Source: Temnothorax longispinosus (taxonomy: Eukaryota > Arthropoda > Insecta > Hymenoptera > Formicidae). Taken from it: a stretch of DNA of 64,000 bases. Both the position numbers and the translations under genes were made by a program. The DNA lies in assembly GCF_030848805.1 (NCBI RefSeq), contig NC_092360.1, positions 19,757,701 through 19,821,700 on the forward strand, given 5' to 3'. The number at the start of each line of letters is the position of its first letter. Position 1 is the stretch's first letter. Positions 46,632-56,410 of the stretch are shown here, piece by piece. The notes beneath the pieces are model-generated. The model was not told where the DNA came from. It worked only from the letters and a program-made list of their open reading frames with translations, and made no database searches.

Positions 46632-46894
46632 GGTCTAACCTACATATGTACATACATGGGGGTGACTCTAATATCAAAGTCAATGGGTGCATCTAGAAGC
46701 ACTGAGCGCTCATTGCCAACTATTATTATTATATTAAAGCAATTATTATGCTAATAACAAATCCGAAATATATTATAGAAGCAAGAGAAACAGATAAAAA
46801 AATAAATAGTTAAAAACATATTCGGCAAAATACAATAGAGCAGTTACTAAGTTACTACTGTTGCGGCTCAAAATATAAAATAGGATGTGTTTGA

Positions 46895-48850
46895 AATCAA
46901 CGTGTAAAGAGAGAGAGAGATTGTATAAGTGCGGCAACCAAGCGTTCGTATTGTGGTAGGTCGGCACGCGCGAAGTAGATCCGACCGCGTAGTAACCCAG
47001 TCGCTCGAGAACGGTCGAGCGCGGGCTTTCCGCGCGCTTGCGTAGGGATATCAGGAGGGGCGTGCAGCCCGGGCGAGCGAGCATTCATTCCGCAGATTTC
47101 GTGCACGATACATCGTGCATCGTAGCTCAATTCTAGATATATTGCGTCAGCCTTTGAGCATCGAGTCGTTACGTAGTGATCTGTATATTCGTGTGTCGAG
47201 TCGTATTAAAGTAATTGCTTCGAATATCAATCAACGAAAGATCCTGGAGACGACGATCGCCTTCGAGAGGAATCCAGGGATATCCGTCCCGGCGAGCCAT
47301 GCCGACACGTGGAACGAAGGAAGGCAGCCATTTGCTGCAACGTACGAGAGAGTCTTGTCTACAGGAATCACGAGCCCTTTCGAAGTCGTGAATATGCGAA
47401 AGAGATAAGGATTGAGCCCTTTATATATATATTCATTGTGTGAACATCTGAGGGGATGTTATCGTCTATGAAAGGTAACCTGTTTAAATATACTTTAGTG
47501 GAAACGTTAGACTTTCGTCTACCGTTACAGAGAGGGAACGTTAGACCTTCGTCTACCGTTACGAGAAAGATCATCAATCCTCTCAGAGATCATGAGAGCA
47601 ATTGAGAGGAAAACTTCCTCACTTTTTTGAACAGGACAGTAAAAAGTTATCTCGAGTCTAATTAGAATACTGAGCTCAGTCAAAAGTAAAATCATTAATT
47701 GTACGGTTGCAACCATTTTCGTGAAAAGTAAAAGAAAGACTTTATTACTTATTTGTGCGATTACTTCTTTCTAATCGATCAGACAATTTTCTTATTTTGT
47801 ATTATGTTACTTTGCGAACATTCGTTATAGTCATTTGGAATAAGTATTCAATGAAATAGTGTTCCGTGCAAAACATGTAAATATTCTATTGCGTTATTAT
47901 CAAACTATTAATTATTCATTTCCGTGCGTTTTCTAAGCATTGTTTCTCCTTGATTTAAGGATTATTATACTAAGTATTTTGCGACTTGTTTCTCATTGAT
48001 TCGATGATTATTCTCCTAAGTATTCGGAGACTAATTTCTCATGAACTTGATAATTATTTTACGAAGTATTGTGTTAACTCTGACTGATCAAATAGTTCAT
48101 TTCTATTATTATAAATTAATGTGTCGATCCAAACAAAAAGCTTTATGAATGCTATACATTGAGAAATTCTTATACTTTATCTTTTGGTATTGAATACCTG
48201 ATTTTGTTAAAAAGAGAATTATTAGTTCTAGAGAAGATTTTGATATATGGTCAATTCTAACAAGTTAAAGAGAAATAGTTTATATTTCAGACTCAGAGAT
48301 TGATACATTGATTCCATAACTCTTTCAATTGTGTTTGAACTGAATTTATATGTTGATTGATTTGATTCATTTGTTGAACAGTCCTATCCTGAAATTACAT
48401 GTTCCTTTTTATTTTTTTTGACTACGTCAATAGAAACTCTGAGATTACGTACCATAAATATTTCTTTTATAATTAACCTGAGGATATAGCGAAGCAAGGC
48501 TTCAATAAATTCAACTTTTTATTTCATTCTTAATAACAGGAAAGGACTGTACTATAATAATTATTGAATTGTTTCCTTTGCGTGATTTATTCATTTATTG
48601 TATATTCATTATATGTTTTATAATCTATGTAATACCTGTTCACGAATACTGGGAAAGTTTTCGGGCAGTTTCCCTTCTCCTAAGCAACGAATGTTGGTAT
48701 TCTGTGTCTAATTCTGCCCATTCGAGTCATATTAAAATACTGAATTTATTAAATGCAATCTCTCTCTCAAAATACGGATCCTTTATTATTTGTTCCTTCC
48801 TCATCTAATTCTAGAGTTCAGGCTTGTGCGCGAGCTTGTGCAAACAGGAT
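46895..48850 (+). repeat. Long inverted repeat, left arm
   Basis: This ~1.9 kb segment is repeated in inverted orientation at about 56411-58310 with clear but diverged similarity, including GCTCGCTCGCCCGGGCTGC (inverted here), CGGCGAGCCAT and CAGGCTTGTGCGCGAGCTTG. The first third is GC-rich and promoter-like; the rest is AT-rich. It may be a retroelement LTR or the end of a large element. Confidence 0.7.
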
Positions 48851-49189
48851 GATTGCGTTATTGTTATATAGTTATACAGACAAGCGAAATATTAACTGAA
48901 AACGATAAAGCAAGTCATAGAAAAATTCTAGCTGAATTATTGCTTCAAATTTAGAGATTGAAAACAATGTCTTGTTATAAATAGATAGCAAACCAAATAA
49001 TGGATAAATTGTTAGATCAATTTTTTACGCGTTATAAAAGAAATTTTTCATTTTAAAACTCAAAGTGTGCAATATTTAGAGTCATTAGATTCGATCGCGA
49101 TGAAGGAAAAATAATTATTCAATCATCAATATTAATTTATTCATTTTCATCAATATATTTTTTTCATTTTATCCATCACAATGAAACTA

Positions 49190-49500
49190 GATAAACAATT
49201 TCACTCCATCACAAAAGATCTTGATAAAATTGCAGATCGCATCCCGTCATCCACAGCACCAAAAAAAGGAGGATACAATACATAAGTTCCTTAAAGCGTG
49301 AAGACGATATGTTTCTCTGTTACATTAAGTATTTACTTGGACAAAAAGGTGAAGATTCATTATTATCGGCTTTAAAGGCCAAGAATTGGTGTAACGATAT
49401 AGAAATTGAAATGTGCTCCGTGGACACAAGCGTGTATTTCTTTAGAATTATATTTGATCTAACTGAGGAAAGTATTAACGTAAATATTAAGACAATATGA
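49190..49500 (+). pseudogene. M16 metallopeptidase (insulinase-like) fragment
   Basis: The frame YIKYLLGQKGEDSLLSALKA, KNWCND and FFRIIFDLTEESINV fits the C-terminal half of insulin-degrading-enzyme-like M16 peptidases, which show a conserved LIGHEG-x-GSLLS-x-LK pattern and DLTEEG. The His-Glu of that pattern is altered and the catalytic N-terminal half is absent. Nearby frames upstream (KLDKQFHSITKDLDKIADRI) and downstream are broken by stops. A non-functional relic is most likely. Confidence 0.4.
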
Positions 49501-49579
49501 TGCATTGTTAGAAAAATTAAGCTTACAATACAAATTTGATAAAAACGCATTGTTGCTCGACCAGAACTAAAAAAAAATC

Positions 49580-49920
49580 ATCAGTAGATTTTATAAGTTT
49601 TATTTCAATGGCACAATTCGTGAAGGTGATAACCTGATTGCAGTTGTAAGCGATGCAGTTGCAATTGCGCGTATTGCTGAAGAACCAATTTGGCATGATA
49701 AAAAAAACTCACCTATGCTTTTATGAATCAAACACTAGCAAAGAAAAATTAATTTCTACAACCGGCACTGAAGCAGCAACTTCTTTAGTTTTTCCTCCAA
49801 CTGTAAAAAGTAAAGCAGAAAGAGCTGCTTATACTTCTTTAACAACCACCTACATTACAAAAACTTTAAATAAATTCAAAACACGTGTAAATAGTTATAA
49901 TAGAACTACAATACCATAAG
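49580..49920 (+). pseudogene. Unrecognised broken coding sequence
   Basis: Two overlapping frames look protein-like. One reads FYFNGTIREGDNLIAVVSDA then IARIAEEPIWHDKKNSPML. The next reads GTEAATSLVFPPTVKSKAER then YTSLTTTYITKTLNKFKTRV. They may belong to one frameshifted protein. The family is unknown. Confidence 0.3.
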
Positions 49921-50366
49921 AACATAAATTAGCACCAACCAAACAACAAGCTTATTTCTCGCACTTATCTTATAGAGAAGTGCTACAAAAAATGTTGGTA
50001 AAAAATGCAGTTTTTTAAATTCAATACAGCAATAATGGGAAAATCTCTATTATCTCTCTGTTAACTCAGCATTCAACAACAACCAGAGCATTTTGTTCGT
50101 CTCATTTGTCTGGAATTCAAGAACTAAAAAAATATTTTGTGTTAAAAAACACGATTATATTATTCAATATCGCAAAAGTATTTGTTTCTGTTTACATATG
50201 AGAAAAACTGTGAAGTACCTATATCGATTATATTTATTTGTACGATTAATGTAACAATGCAAATCGAAAGAAAGAAAACAAAATAATCATCATTACTATC
50301 GTTAGCTTATTATTTTTAATGTGATAGGCATTATGCTTTCTATATATTACAGATAAAAATAAATTG

Positions 50367-50720
50367 TGCAAATTAGAAATTTGCACATGGCTTCCTCAAA
50401 GAGTTCAGATTGTTGTAAAACGTCGAAATATCGCCTAAAAAAATGTCCGTGTGTATGTATTGTATGTATGTGTGTATGCTTTTATTGTCCGTATATGCTC
50501 TAACTTCTGTAATTTTTTAGATATCGGAATATTTTTTTTTTAATCGATAGAGTATCATTCAAGAAAGGTTGGTATTGAATTTGGCGATGATCGGTAAAAG
50601 GGTTCTTTTTTAAAAAAATTTTGAATTTTTTTAGAAATGTCCGTGGTTGCTCTAACTTCCGCAAATTTGGAGATATCGATTTATTTCTAATTGTATATCG
50701 CGCCTCTTCCTCGAGATCAA
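50367..50720. repeat. Partial copy of the 14.9/37.1 kb MITE family
   Basis: GCAAATTAGAAATTTGCACA and GGCTTCCTCA open the copy. The (ACGC)n region is represented by a GTGTATGTATG run, and GTTGCTCTAACTTCCGCAAA matches the siblings inverted. Confidence 0.6.
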
Positions 50721-50869
50721 ATTGTAGTACCTTCTACTATCTACCGATGTCGCCACAATATTCCAAGTATAAAACTTTCGTACGTTGTCCATCATGGTTG
50801 GCGTGTTGCTCATTCTTCTTCTTTGTGCCGAACACGTCACACGAGAGAAAAATTATCAGCAAGAGAATA

Positions 50870-50993
50870 ATGTCGAACAAAAGGAAGAGACATTCAGTAA
50901 GAGATAAAGACAAGGAGAATGAGTTGAGGAAAGAAATTAAGCGATTAAAGAAAAGAATTGATCGTCAAAAGAAAGATAAATCAAGTTGTTGTG
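50870..50993 (+). CDS. DIRS/PAT-like retrotransposon ORF1, exon 1
   Basis: ATG opens MSNKRKRHSVRDKDKENELR, then KEIKRLKKRIDRQKKDKSSC, a short basic coiled-coil-like helix, and ends in phase 1 at G/GTAAGT (50994). The acceptor ACAG at 51512-51515 restores the frame (Gly-Tyr-Gln-Arg), so exon 1 and exon 2 join cleanly. Confidence 0.5.
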
Positions 50994-51279
50994 GTAAGTT
51001 AAAAACACACTTAACCTAATTTTAGGGCGGTGTCGCCGACCGGCTCGCAAGCTGTGGCGGCAATAACGACACCTCAGCGGGCCGAGTTTTTCACTCGCTC
51101 GTTTTTCGGCACGCGGAAACGAGACGGACACGTGCCTCGCTCTCTCGTAATTGCTCTCCTAATCGGAAGCACACGAGACCGGCTCGCAAGCCGGCGATCG
51201 AGCGTACACAGCGGAAGAGCTGTTGCATATTATTACGCCGAACAAATGTTGTCAAAATTATGTGCCAAGTTGCGGTCAG

Positions 51280-51464
51280 GTCGGTCCAACCGACATCTGA
51301 CAATGCTAACGTTACACATAACCTTACCATGTCGGTCCAACCGACATCGGTATAGAAATCCACGTACGGTCCGACCGTATTTGACAACTGTCGACATGCA
51401 TAACCTATCAAGTCGGTCCAACTGACATTGATAGAAATAACAATTCGTTCACAGTCCAACTGTG
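51280..51464. repeat. Five short palindromes in the ORF1 intron
   Basis: GTCGGTCCAACCGAC (51280), the same again (51331), TACGGTCCGACCGTA (51365), AGTCGGTCCAACTGAC (51411) and CACAGTCCAACTGTG (51450) occur at 35-50 bp spacing. Spacer similarity indicates a unit of about 83 bp repeated twice, each with two palindromes. Confidence 0.8.
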
Positions 51465-51515
51465 CAAAAGTCTGACATACCTAAGTGTATTTACGATCTG
51501 ATTTTGATATAACAG

Positions 51516-51895
51516 GTTATCAAAGAGGCGATAAACACGGACATCGATCGTATCCGGATTATCATGATAGGCGCTATCGTGAGGAACGTTCTAGCAGACA
51601 TGGCGATAGAAGAGTCCATTATAATACCTATGGTTATTATTATGACCGACGGGGACGATATTCAAGACGCAGCGCCAGTCGTGAACAACGTTCAAGTCAA
51701 GAACGTACTAGAAGCCCTAATCAGACGCAAAATGATAATTGTAGTGATTCACACCATGATCGTGGATCACGAGGAAGCTCGGTCTCGAATAACAGTCCCA
51801 TTGTATCTTCAAGACACAGAGGAAGATCTCAGAGTTCAGAAGACGTTGATCCAAAAGATACAACGCCGCTGGCGAACAGAACCAAGTGGCCTTGA
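51516..51895 (+). CDS. DIRS/PAT-like ORF1, exon 2, Arg/Ser-rich part
   Basis: The frame reads GYQRGDKHGHRSYPDYHDRR, RYREERSSRHGDRRVHYNT and RSASREQRSSQERTRSPNQ, an SR-rich, nucleic-acid-binding-like region. It stops after TPLANRTKWP at 51895, where a one-base shift is needed to continue into the next block. Confidence 0.55.
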
Positions 51896-52767
51896 CAGAT
51901 CAGGTTGTTCAATCTGGCCAGGTCGCTCAGAGATCTACGCCTGTTCAAGGACTGAATCAATCTGAGGAGAAATCCTCATCAGCAGGTATACAGAAAGAAC
52001 CAGACCTTGCCCCCGAGATCCTTCAGGCTATAGGAGAAAGGGTTCATCCGGATAGGAAGCTAGCGCCTGCCATACACACAAAGTTCGTGGCCGGAATAGA
52101 GGAAGTAATCAAAAAAGGTCTTCCTGCGGACAAAAAGAAAGGGTTGCTCGAAAAATTTCCATCACCCGAGAATTGTCTAATGATGGATCCTCCCAAATTG
52201 AATCCAGAATTAAAAGCTTGCCTTCAGGAAACCATAACAAAAAGAGACAGTCGAATCGTTGAGAAGCAGGCGAGGATAACGACTAGTCTAGCGGGTCTGT
52301 TGGACGTACTCGTTAAAATCACGAGTCTTAAAAGCGAAGAGAAGCTGCCAACCAAGGAATTGACAGAATCCTTGTGGGGAGTTTTGCAACTCATGGCAGA
52401 TCTTCAGCATGTAGAATCCAGCGTTCGTCGGAGCCTTATTGTAAAGAACATCAATGCATCGATGAGAGAGACGCTTAACGCAACCACCGTCGGTGAATGG
52501 CTCTTCGGAGAGAAGTTGGAAGAAAAAGTAAAAGCCGCAAAAACTCTTGAATATTCGAGCAAGAGTTTGAAGCCTAACACTCAACAGAACCAGACGGGTC
52601 AATCAAAAAACTCGAAACGCCCGCTCCGTCGTCAACCGTCCAAATGGACGCGCAACTCGGCGTCGAGCGGGCGGAGGCCTTACCAGTCGTACCAGAAGCA
52701 GAAACAGCCCAGCCGTCAATCAACACAACTGAAGGACAATCAGTCAGTAGCGAAGAAGCAAGAGTAA
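51886..52767 (+). CDS. DIRS/PAT-like ORF1, gag-like part
   Basis: About 290 residues: APEILQAIGERV, LAPAIHTKFVAGIEEVIKKG, LMMDPPKLNPELKACLQETI, KRDSRIVEKQARITTSLAGL and a Gln/Ser/Arg-rich basic tail. The DPPKLNPELKA-x-KRD-x-R-x-KQ pattern resembles ORF1 (gag) proteins of DIRS/PAT-like retrotransposons, which package element RNA. The frame differs from the upstream SR-rich block by one base, so this copy is frameshifted or uses frameshifting. Confidence 0.6.
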   Translation: MALTDQVVQSGQVAQRSTPVQGLNQSEEKSSSAGIQKEPDLAPEILQAIGERVHPDRKLAPAIHTKFVAGIEEVIKKGLPADKKKGLLEKFPSPENCLMMDPPKLNPELKACLQETITKRDSRIVEKQARITTSLAGLLDVLVKITSLKSEEKLPTKELTESLWGVLQLMADLQHVESSVRRSLIVKNINASMRETLNATTVGEWLFGEKLEEKVKAAKTLEYSSKSLKPNTQQNQTGQSKNSKRPLRRQPSKWTRNSASSGRRPYQSYQKQKQPSRQSTQLKDNQSVAKKQE

Positions 52768-52856
52768 CGACTGTAAGTGGGTTAGCAGGTAGGATAAACC
52801 ACCTTGACGCGGTGGTAGTTCTTTCGAGATAGTCGGACGGTAAGGTCGAACCGCTG

Positions 52857-52994
52857 TTACGCTGAACTATCCTTGGATAACGGCTTTCGTGGCGATAGGC
52901 GATAGCGCACACCAAATTAATTGCTGCAAAGAAGCAAAGAACATTATCTTTATCAGCATACGAGTGTAATATACAAATTACGCTGAACTATCCT
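52857..52994. repeat. Direct repeat TTACGCTGAACTATCCT, 121 bp apart
   Basis: The 17-base sequence lies at 52857-52873 and 52978-52994. The second copy ends 18 bases before the BED-RT start codon. Confidence 0.85.
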
Positions 52995-53012
52995 GTGTGT
53001 GTGGACAATATA

Positions 53013-54425
53013 ATGCGTGACCTAATATGGGATTTTTATCACGACGTCCGCGACAATCTTGCTATTTGCCGAACGTGCGGCGAACATATTGAAACAGGGA
53101 GCCAGTTAATGCTGCGAACAATGCAGTCCCATTCAAGATCGGAACACCGTGTTGATATGAGAACTCTGCGTACCTGCGTACCTTATGAGGTACGCAGGTG
53201 TTATGAGGTCTGCAGAAATCGCAGATCACAAAATGGACGACGACGAATCAGTATCTGCTGTCGATTGTGTGGACACCGTGTTCAATATGGAAAATTGCAG
53301 TCGCACGTAAATCAACGACATCCCAATTGGAGGGATGAACTTCCTCAAGGACCTCAAGGGCTGCTACAAACTTATTGGAGAAACTTATTGCGATATGTTC
53401 GGAACGCATATCAAACATACACAGGTCGATTTATACTAGACTCAGGTAGACTCAGGCATTTTCAGTCACACTGGTCGGACATCACGTCTGATAAGCTAAT
53501 CCTGAGCTGGATTAAAGGGTATAAAATACCATTTGTATCCAAGGTATCACAAGCTGTTCCACCTGTAGAACCTAAGTGGTCACTGCAGGAAAGTACTGCA
53601 ATTCGTGAACAGTTAAATGAGCTGCTTAAAAAAGGTGCTATTTGTCAAGTAACTCCAACTAAAGGACAATTTATTTCAAAAATCTTCTTAGTTACGAAAC
53701 CAGATGGGTCGTATCGGTTAATTTTAAATTTGAAAAATCTCAACAAATTCATTGATACGGAACATTTTAAATTAGAGGATGATAAAGTTGTTAGACGGTT
53801 ATTAACTCCCAACTGTTACATGGCATCAATCGACCTTCAAGACGCCTATTATCTCATTTCAATTAGAAAGTCAGATCAAAAATTCTTAAGATTTAGATTT
53901 CAAAGAAAATTGTTTGAATTTACTTGTTTGCCATTTGGATTAAGTACGGCTCCATATACATTCACTAAGGTCATGAAACCAGTTATCTCATATTTAAGGA
54001 GCTTGGGTTATACATTAGTCATATACTTGGACGATATTTTGTTTATTGAGAATTCTAAAATCAAATGTCTGGAAAGCGTACAGGTTACTGTTAGGTTACT
54101 CAAAAAATTAGGATTTTTAATTAATGAACGAAAAAGCCACAAGGTTCCTTCAACTAGGCGCAAATTCCTTGGAAACATCTACGATTCAGAAGAAATGGTT
54201 GTAGAGCTTCCATTGGAAAAACAAGAGAAAGTAAAATCTAAAATTGATAATTTCAGAGTCATGAAACAATGTAAAATAAGAGACTTTGCATCTTTTGTTG
54301 GAACCTTAGTCTCGTGTTGTATAACTTTAAAGTCGAGGAAATTATATGGTAGAGAATCGCGTGAAAAAACATTGTCTGGAGGTCGAGCATATTTCTGCGA
54401 GCTCTTATGTATGTATAACGTGTAA
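53013..54425 (+). pseudogene. DIRS/PAT-like pol: two BED-type fingers fused to reverse transcriptase, 3'-truncated
   Basis: From ATG 53013 the protein starts MRDLIWDFYHDVRDNLAICR, with a first finger (CRTCGEHI...HSRSEH), CVPYEVRRCYEVC, a second finger (CRLCGHRV...HVNQRH) and PNW. The reverse transcriptase follows: WSDITSDKLILSWIKGYKIPF-type entry motif, QFISKIFLVTKPDGSYRLIL, NLKNLNKFI, SIDLQDAYYLISI, CLPFGLSTAPYTFTK, the YLDD box and FLINERKSHKVPS. Similarity ends near 54320 and unrelated codons run to 54425. RNase H, methyltransferase and tyrosine recombinase, expected in DIRS elements, are absent, so the copy is truncated. The fingers match the separate BED exons at 31.1 and 55.1 kb. Confidence 0.7.
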
Positions 54426-54729
54426 GAAATGTCGAGAACGCTGACCCGACAAATTTTTAGGAGTCACCGATTTCTTAGAAACTCTAAGTCTCGTGTCGGT
54501 TTTTCCGCTCAAAATTGACAATAAATCTGTCAATTTGCGCTCGCTATAAATAATAAAATTAATCAGGTGCCATAGTTTTAACAATGTTCCGTTGCTGCTC
54601 GTGCCTATTTTCGAATTACGCTAATTGTATTCCGTTTCTTTTTTATTATTAAAATAACACATTTATTTGCCCTCGATTCTTCACTGCCTTGGAGAAGGAC
54701 GCTAAATCGTCGCGCGTAATTTTTAACCG

Positions 54730-55085
54730 CATATGTATAATATATATATTATATATTACTGCATAAATATCACAATATATATCAACGATATATATTATTG
54801 CATAAATATCATGATATATATCAACGATATATATCCGATATATATCACTGATATGTATCCTTCGAACCCTGCGAAATTTTAAGTCTTCTTTTTGAAATAG
54901 AAAAATTATATATATAAATATCCACATTTGGATATATATCCAATATCCGATATATATCGATATATATCGGATATTTTGATATATATCGGATATTTTTATA
55001 TATATCCAATATCCGATATATATGGATATATATCGGATATTTTAATATTTATATAAATATCATGATATTTTCGAACCCTGATTGC
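54730..55085. repeat. GATATATATC-rich palindromic tract, copy 2
   Basis: It matches 30900-31136 (shared TTCGAACCCTGCGAAATTTT and AATATCATGATATTTTCGAA) with extra internal palindromes. Confidence 0.8.
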
Positions 55086-55092
55086 AGATAAA

Positions 55093-55409
55093 CATGATAA
55101 ATTTGTGGGACCATTTCGACGACGTTTATAGCAACTTTGCTATATGTAGAGATTGTGGAGAAGAATTTCATAGCGATAAGTATATGTTATCTACATTAAA
55201 AAGACATTTGTTTAATGAACACGCGGTATAAGTTACAATCGAATGCGAATTTGTGTACCTTACACTTACCGATCTTGTTACGATACTACGGAGATGAATA
55301 CTGCTACGTGCCAATTATGTTCAGTAAAGATGAGTTTAATCAATCAAGAAGATGCTGCCGAGCTGAGACGTCATATTATAACAGCGCATCCACAGTGGAG
55401 AAACGTGTA
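55093..55409 (+). pseudogene. Double BED-type zinc-finger exon, second spliced-type copy
   Basis: After GATTGCAG the frame reads MINLWDHFDDVYSNFAICRD, CGEEFHSDKYMLSTLKRHLF and NEHA, then a stop and frame changes in the second finger. It ends in the HPQWRN region at a GTAAGTATAC donor, with the next exon (ACTTCCCCACCAAGG) at about 55480. The first finger is cleaner than in the 31.1 kb copy. Confidence 0.6.
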
Positions 55410-55608
55410 AGTATACATTTAAAAAAAAAATCTATAATATTTATACATACGGCAAATAACCATATAATTTTATTGCAGACTTCCCCACCAAGGGCATTAC
55501 CTAAAATGGGCGGTATATTATACAATTTTCATTTTTATGATCATAATATATATATGTATATGGGCAATTCCACGTCAAATCGGACAAGATTTGACCTCGT
55601 ATTTTTTA

Positions 55609-56108
55609 NNNNNNNNNNNNNNNNNNNNNNNNNNNNNNNNNNNNNNNNNNNNNNNNNNNNNNNNNNNNNNNNNNNNNNNNNNNNNNNNNNNNNNNNNNNN
55701 NNNNNNNNNNNNNNNNNNNNNNNNNNNNNNNNNNNNNNNNNNNNNNNNNNNNNNNNNNNNNNNNNNNNNNNNNNNNNNNNNNNNNNNNNNNNNNNNNNNN
55801 NNNNNNNNNNNNNNNNNNNNNNNNNNNNNNNNNNNNNNNNNNNNNNNNNNNNNNNNNNNNNNNNNNNNNNNNNNNNNNNNNNNNNNNNNNNNNNNNNNNN
55901 NNNNNNNNNNNNNNNNNNNNNNNNNNNNNNNNNNNNNNNNNNNNNNNNNNNNNNNNNNNNNNNNNNNNNNNNNNNNNNNNNNNNNNNNNNNNNNNNNNNN
56001 NNNNNNNNNNNNNNNNNNNNNNNNNNNNNNNNNNNNNNNNNNNNNNNNNNNNNNNNNNNNNNNNNNNNNNNNNNNNNNNNNNNNNNNNNNNNNNNNNNNN
56101 NNNNNNNN
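55609..56108. other. Assembly gap (500 N)
   Basis: Exactly 500 unspecified bases, probably a fixed-size scaffold gap of unknown true length. Confidence 0.99.
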
Positions 56109-56410
56109 TCGTTGGTGTGTTCCCTAGGAGTCGGGATAGGTTTAGTCTGGAATAGTGGTACGCTGGATATTAGACGAAGTGTCTTTCTCTCGCCGGAGCG
56201 TCGGTTTATATACTCGCCCGGCGCGGCGGGTTCGCTAGGAGCGGCCGATCGTCGCGCTGTGGTGGGGCGGCGCGGCGCACAGTGGGGACAAATAGAAATT
56301 TACTGTTCAAAAATCGCTACGACCGTAATTCTTAACCGATCAAGACGTTTTTTTTTTTTAAATTAATTGTTAATAAATTTCCCGCAAAACTGTGGAATTC
56401 GATTTTTTAA
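56109..56410. other. GC-rich sequence after the gap
   Basis: No supported coding frame. TTTATATACT in a GC-rich setting (about 56204) could be a promoter of a retroelement end. Confidence 0.3.

Noticed and set aside
51280..51464. CRISPR-like array
   Set aside because: The repeats are only ~15 bp palindromes, the spacers are themselves related, and the setting is an intron of a eukaryotic retrotransposon.
55215..56366. A 383-residue frame crossing the gap
   Set aside because: Most of it is unspecified sequence from 500 N; the flanking residues do not form one gene.
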